Assembly (NCBI RefSeq): GCF_020694005.1
Contig: NZ_CP073013.1
Location: 3,358,578 to 3,422,577, forward strand
Direction of reading: 5' to 3'
DNA: 64,000 nucleotides
DNA from: Marinomonas profundi
GTDB taxonomy: Bacteria; Pseudomonadota; Gammaproteobacteria; Pseudomonadales; Marinomonadaceae
Of this stretch, positions 7,814 to 18,020 are shown piece by piece. Positions within the stretch are counted from its first letter, which is position 1, and each line of letters starts with the position of its first letter. The position numbers and the translations under genes were made by a program. The notes below the pieces were generated by a model. The model was not told where the DNA came from and did no database searches. It worked only from the letters and a program-made list of their open reading frames with translations.

Positions 7814-10480
7814 ATGACTGAGCAGCATATTCTCGAAGACATCGATCCAACTGAAACCAAAGAGTGGGTCGATGCGCTTGAGTCTGTCCTTCGCGAAGAA
7901 GGTCCTGATCGCGCGCAATACATTTTAAATCGTTTGACGAATGAAGCTTCAAAAGCGGGTACGTCAATGCCGTCGTCTATCACGACACCATACCGGAACA
8001 CAATTGCACCTGAGAATCAGAAGCCATTGCCCGGTGACGTATTTATGGAACGTCGTATACGTTCTATTATTCGTTGGAACGCATTGGCTATGGTAATGAA
8101 GGCGAACCGTGTTGATTCAACACTTGGTGGCCACATTACAAGTTTTTCTTCTGCCGCAACGCTTTACGATATCGGTTTTAACCACTTTTTCCGCGGAACG
8201 AGTGAAAAACAAGAAGCAGATATGGTCTTTTTCCAAGGCCATATTTCTCCTGGTATTTATGCGCGTTCATACATTGAAGGGCGCTTGACAGACGAGCAGC
8301 TTGATAACTTCCGTCGCGAAGTCGATGGCAAAGGTATCTCTTCTTACCCACACCCTTGGTTAATGCCAGATTACTGGCAGTTCCCTACCGTATCAATGGG
8401 CTTGGGGCCTTTACAGGCTATCTACCAAGCACACGTTATGAAGTACCAGCACAGCCGCGGTCTGATTGATCAAGGTGACCGTAAAGTATGGGCTTTCCTA
8501 GGCGATGGTGAGTGTGACGAACCAGAATCTTTAGGCGCTATCGCTTTAGCGGGACGTGAAAACCTAGATAACTTGATTTTTGTGATTAACTGTAACCTGC
8601 AGCGCCTTGATGGTCCTGTGCGTGGTAACAGCAAAATCGTTCAAGAACTTGAAGGTGTCTTCCGTGGTGCCGGCTGGAATGTTGTCAAATGTCTATGGGG
8701 TCGTCATTGGGATCCTCTATTCGAAAAAGACGACAAAGGTTTGCTTATTAAGCGTATGAATGAAGTTTGCGATGGTGAACTTCAAAACTACAAAGCAAAT
8801 GGCGGCGCTTACACGCGTGAACACTTCTTTGGCAAATATCCTGAGTTGCTAGAGATGGTGAAAGACATGACGGATGATGAGATCATGAATCTTAACCGTG
8901 GTGGTCATGATCCCTATAAAGTCTATGCAGCTTACGCTGAAGCAACGTCTCACAAAGGTCAGCCGACCGTTATCTTGGCGCAAACCGTTAAAGGTTACGG
9001 CATGTTTAAAGCGGCTGAAGCGCAAAATACCGCGCACCAAACGAAGAAGCTGGATGAAGAGTCTTTGGCTCAATTCCGCGACAAGTTTGGTATTCCAATC
9101 AGTGATGAAGAGCTAAAAGATTTACCTTACTACCGTCCAGCGGAAGACAGCCCAGAAATGCAATATTTGCGCTCTCGTCGTAAAGAATTGCATGGTGACT
9201 TCCCAGTGCGTCGTCGTGATTGTGAAGCGCTTGAAGTGCCTTCTTTGGAAGCCTTTAAAGCTCAAATCGCGGGAACAAACGGTCGTGAGATTTCGACTAC
9301 TATGGCATTCGTGCGTGCATTGAATGTGATGGTAAAAGACAAAAAAATCGGCGAACGTGTTGTGCCGATTGTGGCCGATGAAGCGCGTACCTTTGGTATG
9401 GAAGGCATGTTCCGTCAGCTTGGTATTTATTCTGCTCAAGGTCAGCGTTATACACCGCATGACCACACTCAGATTATGTACTATAAAGAATCTGCAGATG
9501 GTCAAATTTTGCAAGAAGGCATTAACGAGCCAGGTGCATTTTCTGCATGGTTGGCGTTAGCGACTTCTTACAGCAACAGCAATTTGCCAATGATTCCTGT
9601 GTATATCTACTACTCTATGTTTGGTTTCCAACGTATTGGTGACTTAGCTTGGGCGGCGGGTGATTCTCAGGCACGTGGCTTCTTAATTGGTGCTACGGCT
9701 GGCCGTACAACGTTGAATGGCGAAGGTTTGCAGCACGAAGATGGGCATTCCCATATTCTTGCAGGGACGATTCCGAACTGTGTGTCTTATGATCCGACTT
9801 ACTCTTATGAAGTCGCTGTTATTGTGCAAGATGGCTTGCGCCGTATGTATCAGGACAAGGAAAGTGTTTTCTATTACTTGACGGTAATGAATGAAAACTA
9901 CACACATGAAGATATGCCTGAAGGTGTTGAAGACGGCATTATTAAAGGCATGTATAAGCTTAAATCTCACGCTAAGAAAGCCAATAAGAAACAAGTTCAA
10001 TTGCTTGGTTCTGGCGTTATTTTGCGTGAAGTGGAAGCGGCTGCAGAGATCCTATTTAATGATTTCGGTGTTAACTCTGATGTATGGAGTGTCACGTCTT
10101 TCAACGAGCTACGCCGTGAAGGTCTTGATGTAAGTCGTTGGAATATGCTTCACCCTGAAGCAGAAGCTCGCCTATCTCATGTTGAATCTTGCTTGAATGG
10201 CAATGGCCCTGTAATTGCGTCTACCGATCATATTAAATTGTTCGCAGATCAAATTCGTCCATTCGTAAAAGGTACTTATAACGTACTTGGTACAGATGGT
10301 TTTGGCCGCAGTGATACTCGTGCTCAATTGCGTCACTTCTTCGAAGTGAATCGCTACTGGGTGGTAGTTTCTGCCTTGAATGCACTGGCAAAAGACGGTG
10401 TGATTGATGCATCTGTAGTTAGTGGGGCGATTGCTAAGTTTGGTTTAGATCCTGAGAAGCCAAACCCTGTTACTTGCTAA
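7814..10480 (+). CDS. aceE: Pyruvate dehydrogenase E1 component (homodimeric type)
   Basis: Thiamine-diphosphate-dependent decarboxylase of the pyruvate dehydrogenase complex; it decarboxylates pyruvate and transfers the acetyl group to the lipoyl arms of AceF. The 888 residues match the single-chain E1 of gammaproteobacteria (E. coli 887). The ThDP/Mg motif begins at GDGECDEPESLGA and ends at NLIFVINCN. Other family signatures are FFQGHISPGIYARS and the HEDGHSHI stretch. It is the first gene of aceE-aceF and is preceded by a long leader region with hairpins. No E3 (lpd) gene follows in the window. Confidence 0.98.
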   Translation: MTEQHILEDIDPTETKEWVDALESVLREEGPDRAQYILNRLTNEASKAGTSMPSSITTPYRNTIAPENQKPLPGDVFMERRIRSIIRWNALAMVMKANRVDSTLGGHITSFSSAATLYDIGFNHFFRGTSEKQEADMVFFQGHISPGIYARSYIEGRLTDEQLDNFRREVDGKGISSYPHPWLMPDYWQFPTVSMGLGPLQAIYQAHVMKYQHSRGLIDQGDRKVWAFLGDGECDEPESLGAIALAGRENLDNLIFVINCNLQRLDGPVRGNSKIVQELEGVFRGAGWNVVKCLWGRHWDPLFEKDDKGLLIKRMNEVCDGELQNYKANGGAYTREHFFGKYPELLEMVKDMTDDEIMNLNRGGHDPYKVYAAYAEATSHKGQPTVILAQTVKGYGMFKAAEAQNTAHQTKKLDEESLAQFRDKFGIPISDEELKDLPYYRPAEDSPEMQYLRSRRKELHGDFPVRRRDCEALEVPSLEAFKAQIAGTNGREISTTMAFVRALNVMVKDKKIGERVVPIVADEARTFGMEGMFRQLGIYSAQGQRYTPHDHTQIMYYKESADGQILQEGINEPGAFSAWLALATSYSNSNLPMIPVYIYYSMFGFQRIGDLAWAAGDSQARGFLIGATAGRTTLNGEGLQHEDGHSHILAGTIPNCVSYDPTYSYEVAVIVQDGLRRMYQDKESVFYYLTVMNENYTHEDMPEGVEDGIIKGMYKLKSHAKKANKKQVQLLGSGVILREVEAAAEILFNDFGVNSDVWSVTSFNELRREGLDVSRWNMLHPEAEARLSHVESCLNGNGPVIASTDHIKLFADQIRPFVKGTYNVLGTDGFGRSDTRAQLRHFFEVNRYWVVVSALNALAKDGVIDASVVSGAIAKFGLDPEKPNPVTC

Positions 10481-10497
10481 TTACCTGACAAGCTAGG

Positions 10498-10541
10498 TAT
10501 CTGGCTTAGCGTATATTGCTACCTAAGCCAGATAAGTTTTT
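10498..10541 (+). terminator. Terminator-like hairpin between aceE and aceF
   Basis: TATCTGGCTTAG (10498-10509) pairs perfectly with CTAAGCCAGATA (10523-10534) and is followed by AGTTTTT. It lies in the 96-bp gap between two genes of one complex, so it may partly end transcription or define the aceE 3' end after processing. Confidence 0.65.
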
Positions 10542-10576
10542 AAGTTTGATGCGTCTATAAGACAAAGGAGATTTCT

Positions 10577-12487
10577 GTGAGTACTGAAATCATTCGAGTA
10601 CCGGATATTGGTGGTGCGACTGATGTCGAAATTATCGAGATCAGTATTGCGGTTGGTGACACTATCGAAGTGGACCAATCTATTATTGTTTTAGAAACAG
10701 ATAAAGCTTCCATGGATGTGCCATCTTCTATGGCTGGTACAGTAAAAAGCATTTCTGTGAAAGAAGGCGATAAGGTTTCTGAAGGGGACGAGCTTCTGAT
10801 TATTGAAGTTGAGGGTGCAGTAGCATCTGCTCCTGAAGCGCCAGTAGCGGCTTCAGCACCGGAAAAATCGGCCGAGCCGACTTCTGCTCCATCTTCTTCC
10901 AGTGAAGAAAAAGTTTCAGTGCCTGATATTGGTGGTGCGACTGACGTAGAAGTGATTGAGATTTGTGTTGCTGAAGGCGATATGGTTGAAGAGGGCGACT
11001 CTATTATCGTTCTTGAGACTGATAAAGCTTCTATGGATATCCCTTCGCCATTTACCGGCAAGATCGGTAAAATTTCGATCAAAGTCGGTGATACGGTTTC
11101 CGAAGGTGCCGCTATTCTTGTGGTGACAACTGAATCATCTTCAACAGCTTCTGCTGCTTCGGAAGAAAAAGCGGAAGCACCAAAATCATCTGCTCCTGCA
11201 GCAGCCCCCGTTTCTGGTGGTGTTGAGTCTGTAAAGGTGCCTGATATTGGTGGTGCTGAAGGTGTAGAAGTGATCGAGGTTGCTGTCGCGGCGGGCGATA
11301 AAGTTAAAGAGGGCGATTCGATTATCGTGCTTGAAACTGATAAAGCTTCCATGGAAATCCCGGCGCCAAAATCAGGAACCGTTAAATCGGTTTCTATTAA
11401 GGTTGGTGACAAGGTTTCTGAAGGTCATCTTGTTCTTGAGCTTGAAGTGGAAGGTAGTTCTGACGCAGCGCCGGTTGCTGAAAAAGCGGCTCCTGCTCCT
11501 GCAGAAGCGCCTAAAGCGAATGCAGCGAAAACCGCTCCTGCGGCAGATCAATCGGCTGTATTGTCTGAACCTTCGAAGAAAGTTCATGCCGGCCCAGCTG
11601 TGCGTATGCTTGCTCGTGAGCTAGGTGTTGACTTGTCTCTTGTTCGTCCTACTGGCCCTCGTGGTCGTATTACGAAAGAAGATTTGCATGCTTATGTGAA
11701 AGCAGCGGTACAAAAAGCCGTGTCGGCTCCAGCGGGTGTTGCTACGGGTTCTGGTTTGCCAACTGTGCCTGATCAAGACTTTAGCAAATTCGGCGATGTC
11801 GACCTTGTTAAGATGAGTAAAATTCAGCGCATGACGGCGCAGAACATGGTTCGCAACGCGCTTGTTGTGCCTCAAGTGACTCAGTTTGATAAAGCCGATA
11901 TTTCTGACCTTGAAGCATTCCGTAAGGGCTTGAAAGGTGAAATGGAGAAACAAGGTGTGAAATTGACACCTCTTCCATTCCTGATTAAAGCAGTAGCACA
12001 AGCTATGGTGGCGAATCCAAGCTTCAATGTGTCGCTAATGGCCGATGGCGAAAGCTACGTTCAGAAGCATTATGTGCACATTGGTATTGCGGTAGATTCT
12101 CCTGCAGGCTTAGTGGTTCCTGTTTTGCGTGATGCAGACAAAAAATCTGTTATTCAGATCGCAAAAGAAGCCAGTGAGTTGATTAAAAAGGCACTTGATA
12201 AGCAGCTTAAACCAGCTGATATGCAAGGTGGTTGTTTTACTATTTCTAGTTTGGGTGCGATTGGCGGGACTGGCTTTACGCCTATCGTTAACTGTCCTGA
12301 AGTGGGTATTCTTGGTGTTTCTAAAGCAGACATTGAGCCACGCTGGAATGGTAAAGAATTTGAGCCTCGTACCATGTTGCCATTGTGCTTATCTTACGAT
12401 CATAGAGCGGTCAATGGTGGTGATGCGGGTCGTTTCATGACCTTCTTGAACGCCTTGCTAAGTGATGTGCGTCGCTTGTCTCTTTAA
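10577..12487 (+). CDS. aceF: Pyruvate dehydrogenase E2, dihydrolipoamide acetyltransferase with three lipoyl domains
   Basis: Core of the pyruvate dehydrogenase complex: it carries acetyl groups on lipoyl-lysines and transfers them to CoA. Three lipoyl domains (about residues 1-80, 110-190 and 215-295) each show the ETDKASM lipoylation motif, joined by Ala/Pro-rich linkers. A peripheral-subunit-binding domain follows (AVRMLARELGVDL...GPRGRITKEDL, about 335-370). The C-terminal catalytic domain ends with LSYDHRAVNGGDAGRF. Translation starts at a GTG preceded by AAAGGAG. At 636 residues it is similar to the three-lipoyl E. coli form. It lies 96 bp after aceE with a hairpin between. Confidence 0.97.
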   Translation: MSTEIIRVPDIGGATDVEIIEISIAVGDTIEVDQSIIVLETDKASMDVPSSMAGTVKSISVKEGDKVSEGDELLIIEVEGAVASAPEAPVAASAPEKSAEPTSAPSSSSEEKVSVPDIGGATDVEVIEICVAEGDMVEEGDSIIVLETDKASMDIPSPFTGKIGKISIKVGDTVSEGAAILVVTTESSSTASAASEEKAEAPKSSAPAAAPVSGGVESVKVPDIGGAEGVEVIEVAVAAGDKVKEGDSIIVLETDKASMEIPAPKSGTVKSVSIKVGDKVSEGHLVLELEVEGSSDAAPVAEKAAPAPAEAPKANAAKTAPAADQSAVLSEPSKKVHAGPAVRMLARELGVDLSLVRPTGPRGRITKEDLHAYVKAAVQKAVSAPAGVATGSGLPTVPDQDFSKFGDVDLVKMSKIQRMTAQNMVRNALVVPQVTQFDKADISDLEAFRKGLKGEMEKQGVKLTPLPFLIKAVAQAMVANPSFNVSLMADGESYVQKHYVHIGIAVDSPAGLVVPVLRDADKKSVIQIAKEASELIKKALDKQLKPADMQGGCFTISSLGAIGGTGFTPIVNCPEVGILGVSKADIEPRWNGKEFEPRTMLPLCLSYDHRAVNGGDAGRFMTFLNALLSDVRRLSL

Positions 12488-12537
12488 TGAGATATTTTGA
12501 TCAATCGCTAATGTGATCAAAAGTGAAGTAAATAAAA

Positions 12538-12570
12538 AAGCCGCTTACTGACGTAAGCGGCTTTTTTTTT
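12538..12570 (+). terminator. Rho-independent terminator of aceF
   Basis: GCCGCTTAC and GTAAGCGGC form a GC-rich stem with a 4-nt loop, followed by nine T. It ends the aceE-aceF transcript about 50 bp after the aceF stop. A-residues before the stem give weak terminator character in the opposite direction, for the convergent SulP gene. Confidence 0.9.
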
Positions 12571-12624
12571 AGCCATTATTCAAATGGCACACAGGCACCT
12601 CGCCCCTTGGGCGGGGGGATTCAT

Positions 12625-14277
12625 TTATGTGTTTGTTAGGCTATTAACGGCCTGTATTAACGCCGACTTGCGGGAGTCACAAAATGCACTGTGTGGTAAT
12701 CGATTCAATACACCTAGCTTTTCAAGTCGCTCTGTAGTTTGTCCATTTGGACTAAAGATATAAACCGCACAATTCGCTTCTATTGCGTCTTTAATGGCGT
12801 TTTCTAATGCTAGGCCAATAGTAAGGTCCATCATAGGAACGGCGCTCAAATCTAACACGACGGCTTTGTAGTTATGTATGCGGTTATGGTGTTTGGCGAT
12901 GGCTTTACTGACACCGAAAATCATTGGGCCGGATAAATAGAACAGCAATACCTTTCCATCGGCTTGATCGAGCAATGCTTTTTCTTCTTCCGACAGTGGA
13001 ATGTCGTCATCCGCATCACTGATGGCTTTTACATTGCCAGACTGTAGGCGGCTGAGTTTTTCAATGGTTATGATATTGGCAATAAAAACACCGATGCCTA
13101 CCGCCACCATGAGATCAACAAAAACGGTTAACGCCATAACGCCATACATGATGATGGTTGGCGACAGGGCGACTTTGTGGGCGCGTTTTAAAAAACTCCA
13201 ATCAAGAATGTTGATCCCCACGTACAACGCAATACCGGCTAAAACAGCCATTGGGATTGGACTTATTAGCTCGGATGCCCCAAGCACCACTAACAGCAGA
13301 ATTAAGGCTCTAGTGACGCCAGCAAGGGGCGATTTGCCACCAGACTGTATATTGACGACGGTTCCCATCGTGGCGCCCGCGCCAGGTAAGCCACCAAGTA
13401 ACCCTGAGAAAAAATTGGCGGTGCCTTGGCCTATGAGTTCACGGTTCGAATCATGTTCTTTACGGGTTAGGCTGTCGGCGATCACAGCGGTTAATAGTGT
13501 GTCTATACAGCCTAAGGTGCCTAATACTAGCCCATTAATAATCATTTCGATAAACACGGATCGCTCAAAGTGAGGCCAGTGAATAGACGGTAGACCGGAT
13601 GGAATGACGCCAATGCGGCGCACATCTGAGTCGCTAAACACTATAATGGAAACAAGCGTGATGGCGACTAAGGCGACGAGCTGAGGTGGGACGTATCGGC
13701 GCCAAGATTTCGGCAGATAAAACAGCACACCTAACGTGAGCAGGCCAAGAAATAGTTCAGAAAACTTTAGGTTAACAATAAGGTTGGGCAATGCGCTTAA
13801 TGTTCCTATGACACCGCCTGATGGTGAGCTATGCCCTAAAAAAGGGGCGATTTGTAAAATAATTAAGATAATGCCGATGCCAGACATAAAGCCTGAAATC
13901 ACGCTGTATGGCATGAGCGTAATGTACTTACCTAACTTTAAGTAGCCTAATGTGATTTGAAATAGACCCGCAATCATCACCACAGTAAACGCCATGGCGA
14001 CACCGCCTTCAGGGCTGCTGGCCATCATGCTGGTAAGAACCGCTGTCATGATGACCGTCATTGGGCCCGTTGGTTCGGAAATAAGGCTAGTAGAGCCACC
14101 AAATATTGCGGCAAATAAGCCGACGAGTATAGCACCCCAAAGTCCTGCTTCTGCGCCAGCTCCTGATGCTACGCCGAAGGCAAGCGCCAGAGGCAGTGAA
14201 ACGATGGCCGTGGTGGCCCCGCCAAATAAATCGCCTACAAGAGTCCAGTCTTTAAAGCGAGAAAAGTCAATGATCAT
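12625..14277 (-). CDS. SulP-family anion transporter with STAS domain
   Basis: Inner-membrane anion permease of the SulP (SLC26-like) family, 550 residues. The first about 400 residues are strongly hydrophobic with around 10-14 membrane segments and SulP signatures (FGGSTSLISEPTGPMTVI near the start and GLLGGLPGAGATMGTVVNIQSGG in the middle). A cytoplasmic STAS domain follows (about 430-545: VVLDLSAVPMMDLTIGLALENAI). The substrate cannot be read from sequence; sulfate, bicarbonate or other anions are possible. It stands alone, convergent to aceF and downstream of rne on the same strand. A second SulP gene occurs at 52.6 kb, of a different subgroup. Confidence 0.9.
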   Translation of the reverse strand: MIIDFSRFKDWTLVGDLFGGATTAIVSLPLALAFGVASGAGAEAGLWGAILVGLFAAIFGGSTSLISEPTGPMTVIMTAVLTSMMASSPEGGVAMAFTVVMIAGLFQITLGYLKLGKYITLMPYSVISGFMSGIGIILIILQIAPFLGHSSPSGGVIGTLSALPNLIVNLKFSELFLGLLTLGVLFYLPKSWRRYVPPQLVALVAITLVSIIVFSDSDVRRIGVIPSGLPSIHWPHFERSVFIEMIINGLVLGTLGCIDTLLTAVIADSLTRKEHDSNRELIGQGTANFFSGLLGGLPGAGATMGTVVNIQSGGKSPLAGVTRALILLLVVLGASELISPIPMAVLAGIALYVGINILDWSFLKRAHKVALSPTIIMYGVMALTVFVDLMVAVGIGVFIANIITIEKLSRLQSGNVKAISDADDDIPLSEEEKALLDQADGKVLLFYLSGPMIFGVSKAIAKHHNRIHNYKAVVLDLSAVPMMDLTIGLALENAIKDAIEANCAVYIFSPNGQTTERLEKLGVLNRLPHSAFCDSRKSALIQAVNSLTNT

Positions 14278-14345
14278 GGTTTTTTACCTGTCCGTTATTT
14301 ATATTCTGATCAATCCGTTGAAATAATCCATCGTGTTCTGTTCGT

Positions 14346-14373
14346 AAAAGAGCCCGCAAAGGCGGGCTCTTGG
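14346..14373 (-). terminator. Rho-independent terminator of rne
   Basis: On the minus strand AAGAGCCCGC and GCGGGCTCTT form a 10-bp stem followed by TTTACG. It lies about 30 bp beyond the rne stop codon. Confidence 0.85.
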
Positions 14374-14400
14374 TATTATCAGGCAGAAGACGTTGCCGCT

Positions 14401-17400
14401 TTATTGTGCGTTAACTTCTGATGTTGTTTCTGGGTCTTTCTCTTCTTTTCGCGCAATTCTTGGGTCGTTCTTAACGCGACCTGCGGATTCGCGGCGGCGA
14501 GAAGTGGCCGTATTGCGTTTTTCTTCTTGCTCTAAGCGTAGCTTTTCTTGTTGAGCCAAAATAGCAGCAGGCAATTCTACTGGCGCTTTAGCCTCAATGT
14601 TTGTTTGTTTAGCGGCAGGTTTGCCACGTCCACGACGAGGTGTTCTAGTTGAGCGGCCAGTGTCTTCTGGCGCTTCTCCACTGTTCTCCTCGGCAGTCGT
14701 TTCTGCTGTTTCAGCCTTTGTTTCTTCTGCTTCTGTTACTGCTTCCGCTTGGACTTCTGTTGCAGTCGTTGCAGCTTCAGGTGTCTCTGTTGCTACAGCG
14801 GCTTCGATTTTTGGCTGTTCCGCTTCAGGTGTCTCTGTTGCTACTGCTTCAGATTTGGGCTGCTCAGCTTTAGACGTCTCTGTTGTTGCTTCAGTCTTGG
14901 GAGTCTCTTCTTGCTCAATTTTTCGCATTTGAGCTTTTACCGACATCTTAGGCTTAGCGGGTTTTACTTCAGGTGTTTCGTCTTTAGCGGCTTCTTCTAT
15001 TGTTGCTTGTGTATCAGTTGATGGTACTTTTTCAGCCTCAACAGCCTCAACAGCCTCAACAGCCTCAACAGCCTCAACAGCCTCAGGTTCATCTTTTGCG
15101 GATGTCTCTGGTGCTTCTACCTGTGTCTCAATTTTGGTTTCTGCAGGTTCAGCGTCTACCGTTGGTGACTTTGTTTCTTCGGCTTGTGTTGCAACCGCAT
15201 CTACTGATTGAGTTTCAGCGCTGTCAGTTTCAGTGCTTTCTTCCTGTGTGTTGATTTCGTCTTTTTGTGGACGGCGCGAACGACGTGAACGACGCGAACG
15301 GCGTTGAGGCTCGTCACCATTCTCAATACTTTCCGCTTCAGCATGTTGAGCGGCTTCTACCAAAGCAGCATCTTCTTGCTCTTGTAGTTTGGTTGCTTCT
15401 AATGCTTCTTCTTTTAGTTTGCCATTGCGACGACGATTGTCATTGCGGTCGCGTTTGCGCTCAGTTACTTCAGGCACTTCTTTTTGTGCTTGAGGCTGAC
15501 GTGGAGCGGCTTTTACGGCAGCTTCTTGTTTCTCTGCTCTTGGCTCTTGCGTCTCTGATTTATTGCCACGGTTGTTATTGCGGCGGTTGTTATTGCCGGT
15601 GACTTTGGTGGTCGCTTCTGCTTGCTCACGACGAGATTGGCGAGTAGAGCGATTTTTTTCTGCAGTGCTGGCGCTATCGTCACGGTCTGAATTTTGGTGC
15701 TTAACCGTTCGTTTATTTCTATTGGTGCGATTGTTAGTGGGTTTGCTTGAGCTAGCGCTAGAGTCACTACGTTCTGTTTGCTGTGACGAATTTGAGTTAG
15801 CTTTGCTTGCTGTTTTTTGTTTTGGCTTGCTATCCGCTTCGCCAAATAAAGCGGTCATGATGCGCTTTAGCAAACTAGGTTTGCTTGGTGCGCTGTTGAC
15901 AGCTTTAGACGCTGCTGCAGGTGCGGCGTTGTGTTCAGGTGCTGGCGCTTTGGGTGCAATGCTGGTGACCGCAGCTTGTGCACGAACATTTTCACTGGCT
16001 TTGCGAGGCTCATAAGGAGGCTGCTCTGGCGTTTCGACCAGTGTGTAGCTGTTTTCATTCTGTGACACGACTGTGCTGTCATCACGAATGCGTTCAACCT
16101 CAAAGTGCGGTGTTTCCATATGTGGATTTGGCACAAGAATGATATGAACGTTGTTACGTTTTTCAATTTTTGCAATGTTGGTGCGTTTCTCGTTTAGCAA
16201 GAAAGTCGCAACAGACACGGGTAAAACTGCGCGAATTTGAGCGGTACGCTCTTTAGAGCATTCTTCTTCGATTAGGCGAAGTACAGAAAGCGCTAGAGAC
16301 TCTACGTCACGAATAAACCCTTGGCCGTTACAGCGAGGGCAGACAATGCCACTGGTTTCACCAAGAGAAGGGCGCAAACGTTGGCGTGACATTTCTAATA
16401 AGCCGAAACGAGAAATACGACCCAATTGAACGCGAGCACGATCCGCCTCTAGGGCGTCTTTCATGCGGTTTTCAACTTCTTTTTGGTTGCGCACTGGTGT
16501 CATGTCGATGAAGTCGATCACCACTAAGCCACCAATATCACGAAGGCGCAATTGGCGAGCAATTTCGTCGGCGGCTTCTAGGTTGGTTTGCAATGCGGTT
16601 TCTTCGATGTCGCCGCCTTTGGTCGCGCGGGCTGAGTTGATATCGATAGAAACCAAGGCTTCCGTCGGGTCGATAACAATAGAACCACCAGAAGGCAGAC
16701 GAACTTCACGCTGGAAAGCGGTTTCGATCTGAGTTTCGATCTGGAAGCGATTAAACAGAGGCGTTGAATCCGTATACATCTTGATGCGCGACTTGAAGTG
16801 CGGCATCACTTGCATGACAAAGTTAATGGCATCTTGATAAGCATTTTTTTCATCGATCAGTACTTCGCCGATGTCTTCGCGTAAATAGTCGCGAATCGCG
16901 CGGATAACGATGTTGCTTTCTTGATAGATTAAAAAAGGCGCAGGTTTCTCAGACGCGGCTTTGGTAATTGAAGACCATAAAGTGTCTAGGTAATCCAAAT
17001 CCCACTGAAGCTCTTCGGTAGAGCGACCAACGCCAGCCGTACGCACAATAAGTCCGCCATTGTCTGGGGTGTTAAGGCCGGACATGGCTTCTTTAAGGTG
17101 TGATCTGTCATCACCGTCGATGCGACGTGAAATGCCACCAGCACGAGGGTTGTTTGGCATCAAAACCAAATAACGTCCTGCTAAGCTGACAAAAGTGGTG
17201 AGTGCGGCGCCTTTGTTGCCGCGCTCTTCTTTGTCTACTTGAACAATCACTTCTTGGCCTTCGCTTAACACATCTTTGATGTTAATTCGGCCTTCGTGAT
17301 TTGATTTTTTGGAAAAATAGGTTTTAGAAATTTCTTTTAACGGCAAGAAACCATGGCGATCTGCGCCGAAATCAACAAACGCCGCTTCTAAACTCGGCTC

Positions 17401-17547
17401 AATGCGAGTGATGCGACCTTTATAAATGTTTGATTTCTTCTGTTCGCGTGAACCGGATTCGATGTCTAGATCATATAGACGTTGTCCGTCTACTAGGGCG
17501 ACGCGCAACTCTTCTTGTTGAGTTGCATTTATTAGCATTCTAATCAT
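14401..17547 (-). CDS. rne: Ribonuclease E
   Basis: Essential endoribonuclease that starts mRNA decay and processes rRNA and tRNA precursors, anchored at the inner membrane as the degradosome scaffold. The start at 17547 ([22 protein letters not shown]) is chosen over an upstream in-frame ATG at 17586 because it matches the family N-terminus. The catalytic half has an S1 domain (about 35-120), the catalytic aspartate stretches [11 protein letters not shown] and VVIDFIDM, and the zinc-link CPRCNGQG near 405. From about residue 510 to 1048 it is a low-complexity, charged scaffold with Arg-rich patches, duplicated [13 protein letters not shown] segments and a tandem (EAV) run. The 9-bp repeat behind that run lies near 15045-15090. 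Confidence 0.97.
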   Translation of the reverse strand: MIRMLINATQQEELRVALVDGQRLYDLDIESGSREQKKSNIYKGRITRIEPSLEAAFVDFGADRHGFLPLKEISKTYFSKKSNHEGRINIKDVLSEGQEVIVQVDKEERGNKGAALTTFVSLAGRYLVLMPNNPRAGGISRRIDGDDRSHLKEAMSGLNTPDNGGLIVRTAGVGRSTEELQWDLDYLDTLWSSITKAASEKPAPFLIYQESNIVIRAIRDYLREDIGEVLIDEKNAYQDAINFVMQVMPHFKSRIKMYTDSTPLFNRFQIETQIETAFQREVRLPSGGSIVIDPTEALVSIDINSARATKGGDIEETALQTNLEAADEIARQLRLRDIGGLVVIDFIDMTPVRNQKEVENRMKDALEADRARVQLGRISRFGLLEMSRQRLRPSLGETSGIVCPRCNGQGFIRDVESLALSVLRLIEEECSKERTAQIRAVLPVSVATFLLNEKRTNIAKIEKRNNVHIILVPNPHMETPHFEVERIRDDSTVVSQNENSYTLVETPEQPPYEPRKASENVRAQAAVTSIAPKAPAPEHNAAPAAASKAVNSAPSKPSLLKRIMTALFGEADSKPKQKTASKANSNSSQQTERSDSSASSSKPTNNRTNRNKRTVKHQNSDRDDSASTAEKNRSTRQSRREQAEATTKVTGNNNRRNNNRGNKSETQEPRAEKQEAAVKAAPRQPQAQKEVPEVTERKRDRNDNRRRNGKLKEEALEATKLQEQEDAALVEAAQHAEAESIENGDEPQRRSRRSRRSRRPQKDEINTQEESTETDSAETQSVDAVATQAEETKSPTVDAEPAETKIETQVEAPETSAKDEPEAVEAVEAVEAVEAVEAEKVPSTDTQATIEEAAKDETPEVKPAKPKMSVKAQMRKIEQEETPKTEATTETSKAEQPKSEAVATETPEAEQPKIEAAVATETPEAATTATEVQAEAVTEAEETKAETAETTAEENSGEAPEDTGRSTRTPRRGRGKPAAKQTNIEAKAPVELPAAILAQQEKLRLEQEEKRNTATSRRRESAGRVKNDPRIARKEEKDPETTSEVNAQ
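15040..15090 (-). repeat. 9-bp tandem repeat inside rne coding an EAV run
   Basis: The plus strand repeats the unit CAGCCTCAA about five times, coding VEA/EAV repeats in the disordered scaffold of RNase E. Unit length is a multiple of three, so copy-number changes keep the frame. Confidence 0.85.
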
Positions 17548-18020
17548 TGTATGTGTGAACTCTGTTGGCTGATACGAAAGAGTCACTGCAGTGATAGGGT
17601 AACCATTAACAAATTTGACTCAGTATTAGAGTAGGTTATTTGGTGTCTTGTCTGGCGAGAGGAGTACGCGATTCGTTTATATAGATTAAACGCTTTGTGC
17701 TGTCGCTGCCGTGATCAATACCAAATAGTCTCTTTAACTGGTCTCGTTTTCTTGCCTTTTCATAGAACGACGCGAACGCGCGGTCGAGCAATTTAATGAG
17801 AGTTCCTGCCACTGAAGCGGATTTTTCCGAATCATGCGGTTTATTATTTAAGATTAACTGTTACAGAGGTAAGATAGGGGGCCAAAGTGTCGCTTCGGCA
17901 ATTTTCATTCAATTTTGCATCTTATCTTCGAGGTGTTTTGTTACCTCTTACCCTTTGCGAGGTGTGAATATAACAGTAAAAACTAAGTGCTTCAATTATA
18001 AAGGAAACCAATCTTAACTT
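17548..18020. other. Intergenic region between rne and rluC (473 bp)
   Basis: No supported gene; one open frame at 17796-18017 resembles nothing and is AT-rich near its end. The region must hold the divergent promoters of rne and rluC and a long rne 5' UTR. In other gammaproteobacteria the rne 5' UTR is a structured target for RNase E autoregulation; I could not identify a specific matching structure here. Confidence 0.5.

Noticed and set aside
10555..11412. Long minus-strand open frame across the lipoyl domains of aceF
   Set aside because: Shadow of the Ala/Pro/Glu-rich, codon-biased aceF; its Ser/Thr-rich product mirrors the repeated lipoyl coding sequence.
13001..13573. 190-codon plus-strand open frame within the SulP gene
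   Set aside because: Antisense shadow of a clearly coding SulP membrane protein.
14597..15602. Several plus-strand open frames opposite the rne scaffold region
   Set aside because: Low-complexity shadows of the Glu/Ala-rich RNase E tail (Leu/Gln/Val-rich products).
17796..18017. Possible small gene before rluC
   Set aside because: It would end just before the rluC start, lacks a ribosome binding site, and is Cys- and Phe-rich without family resemblance.
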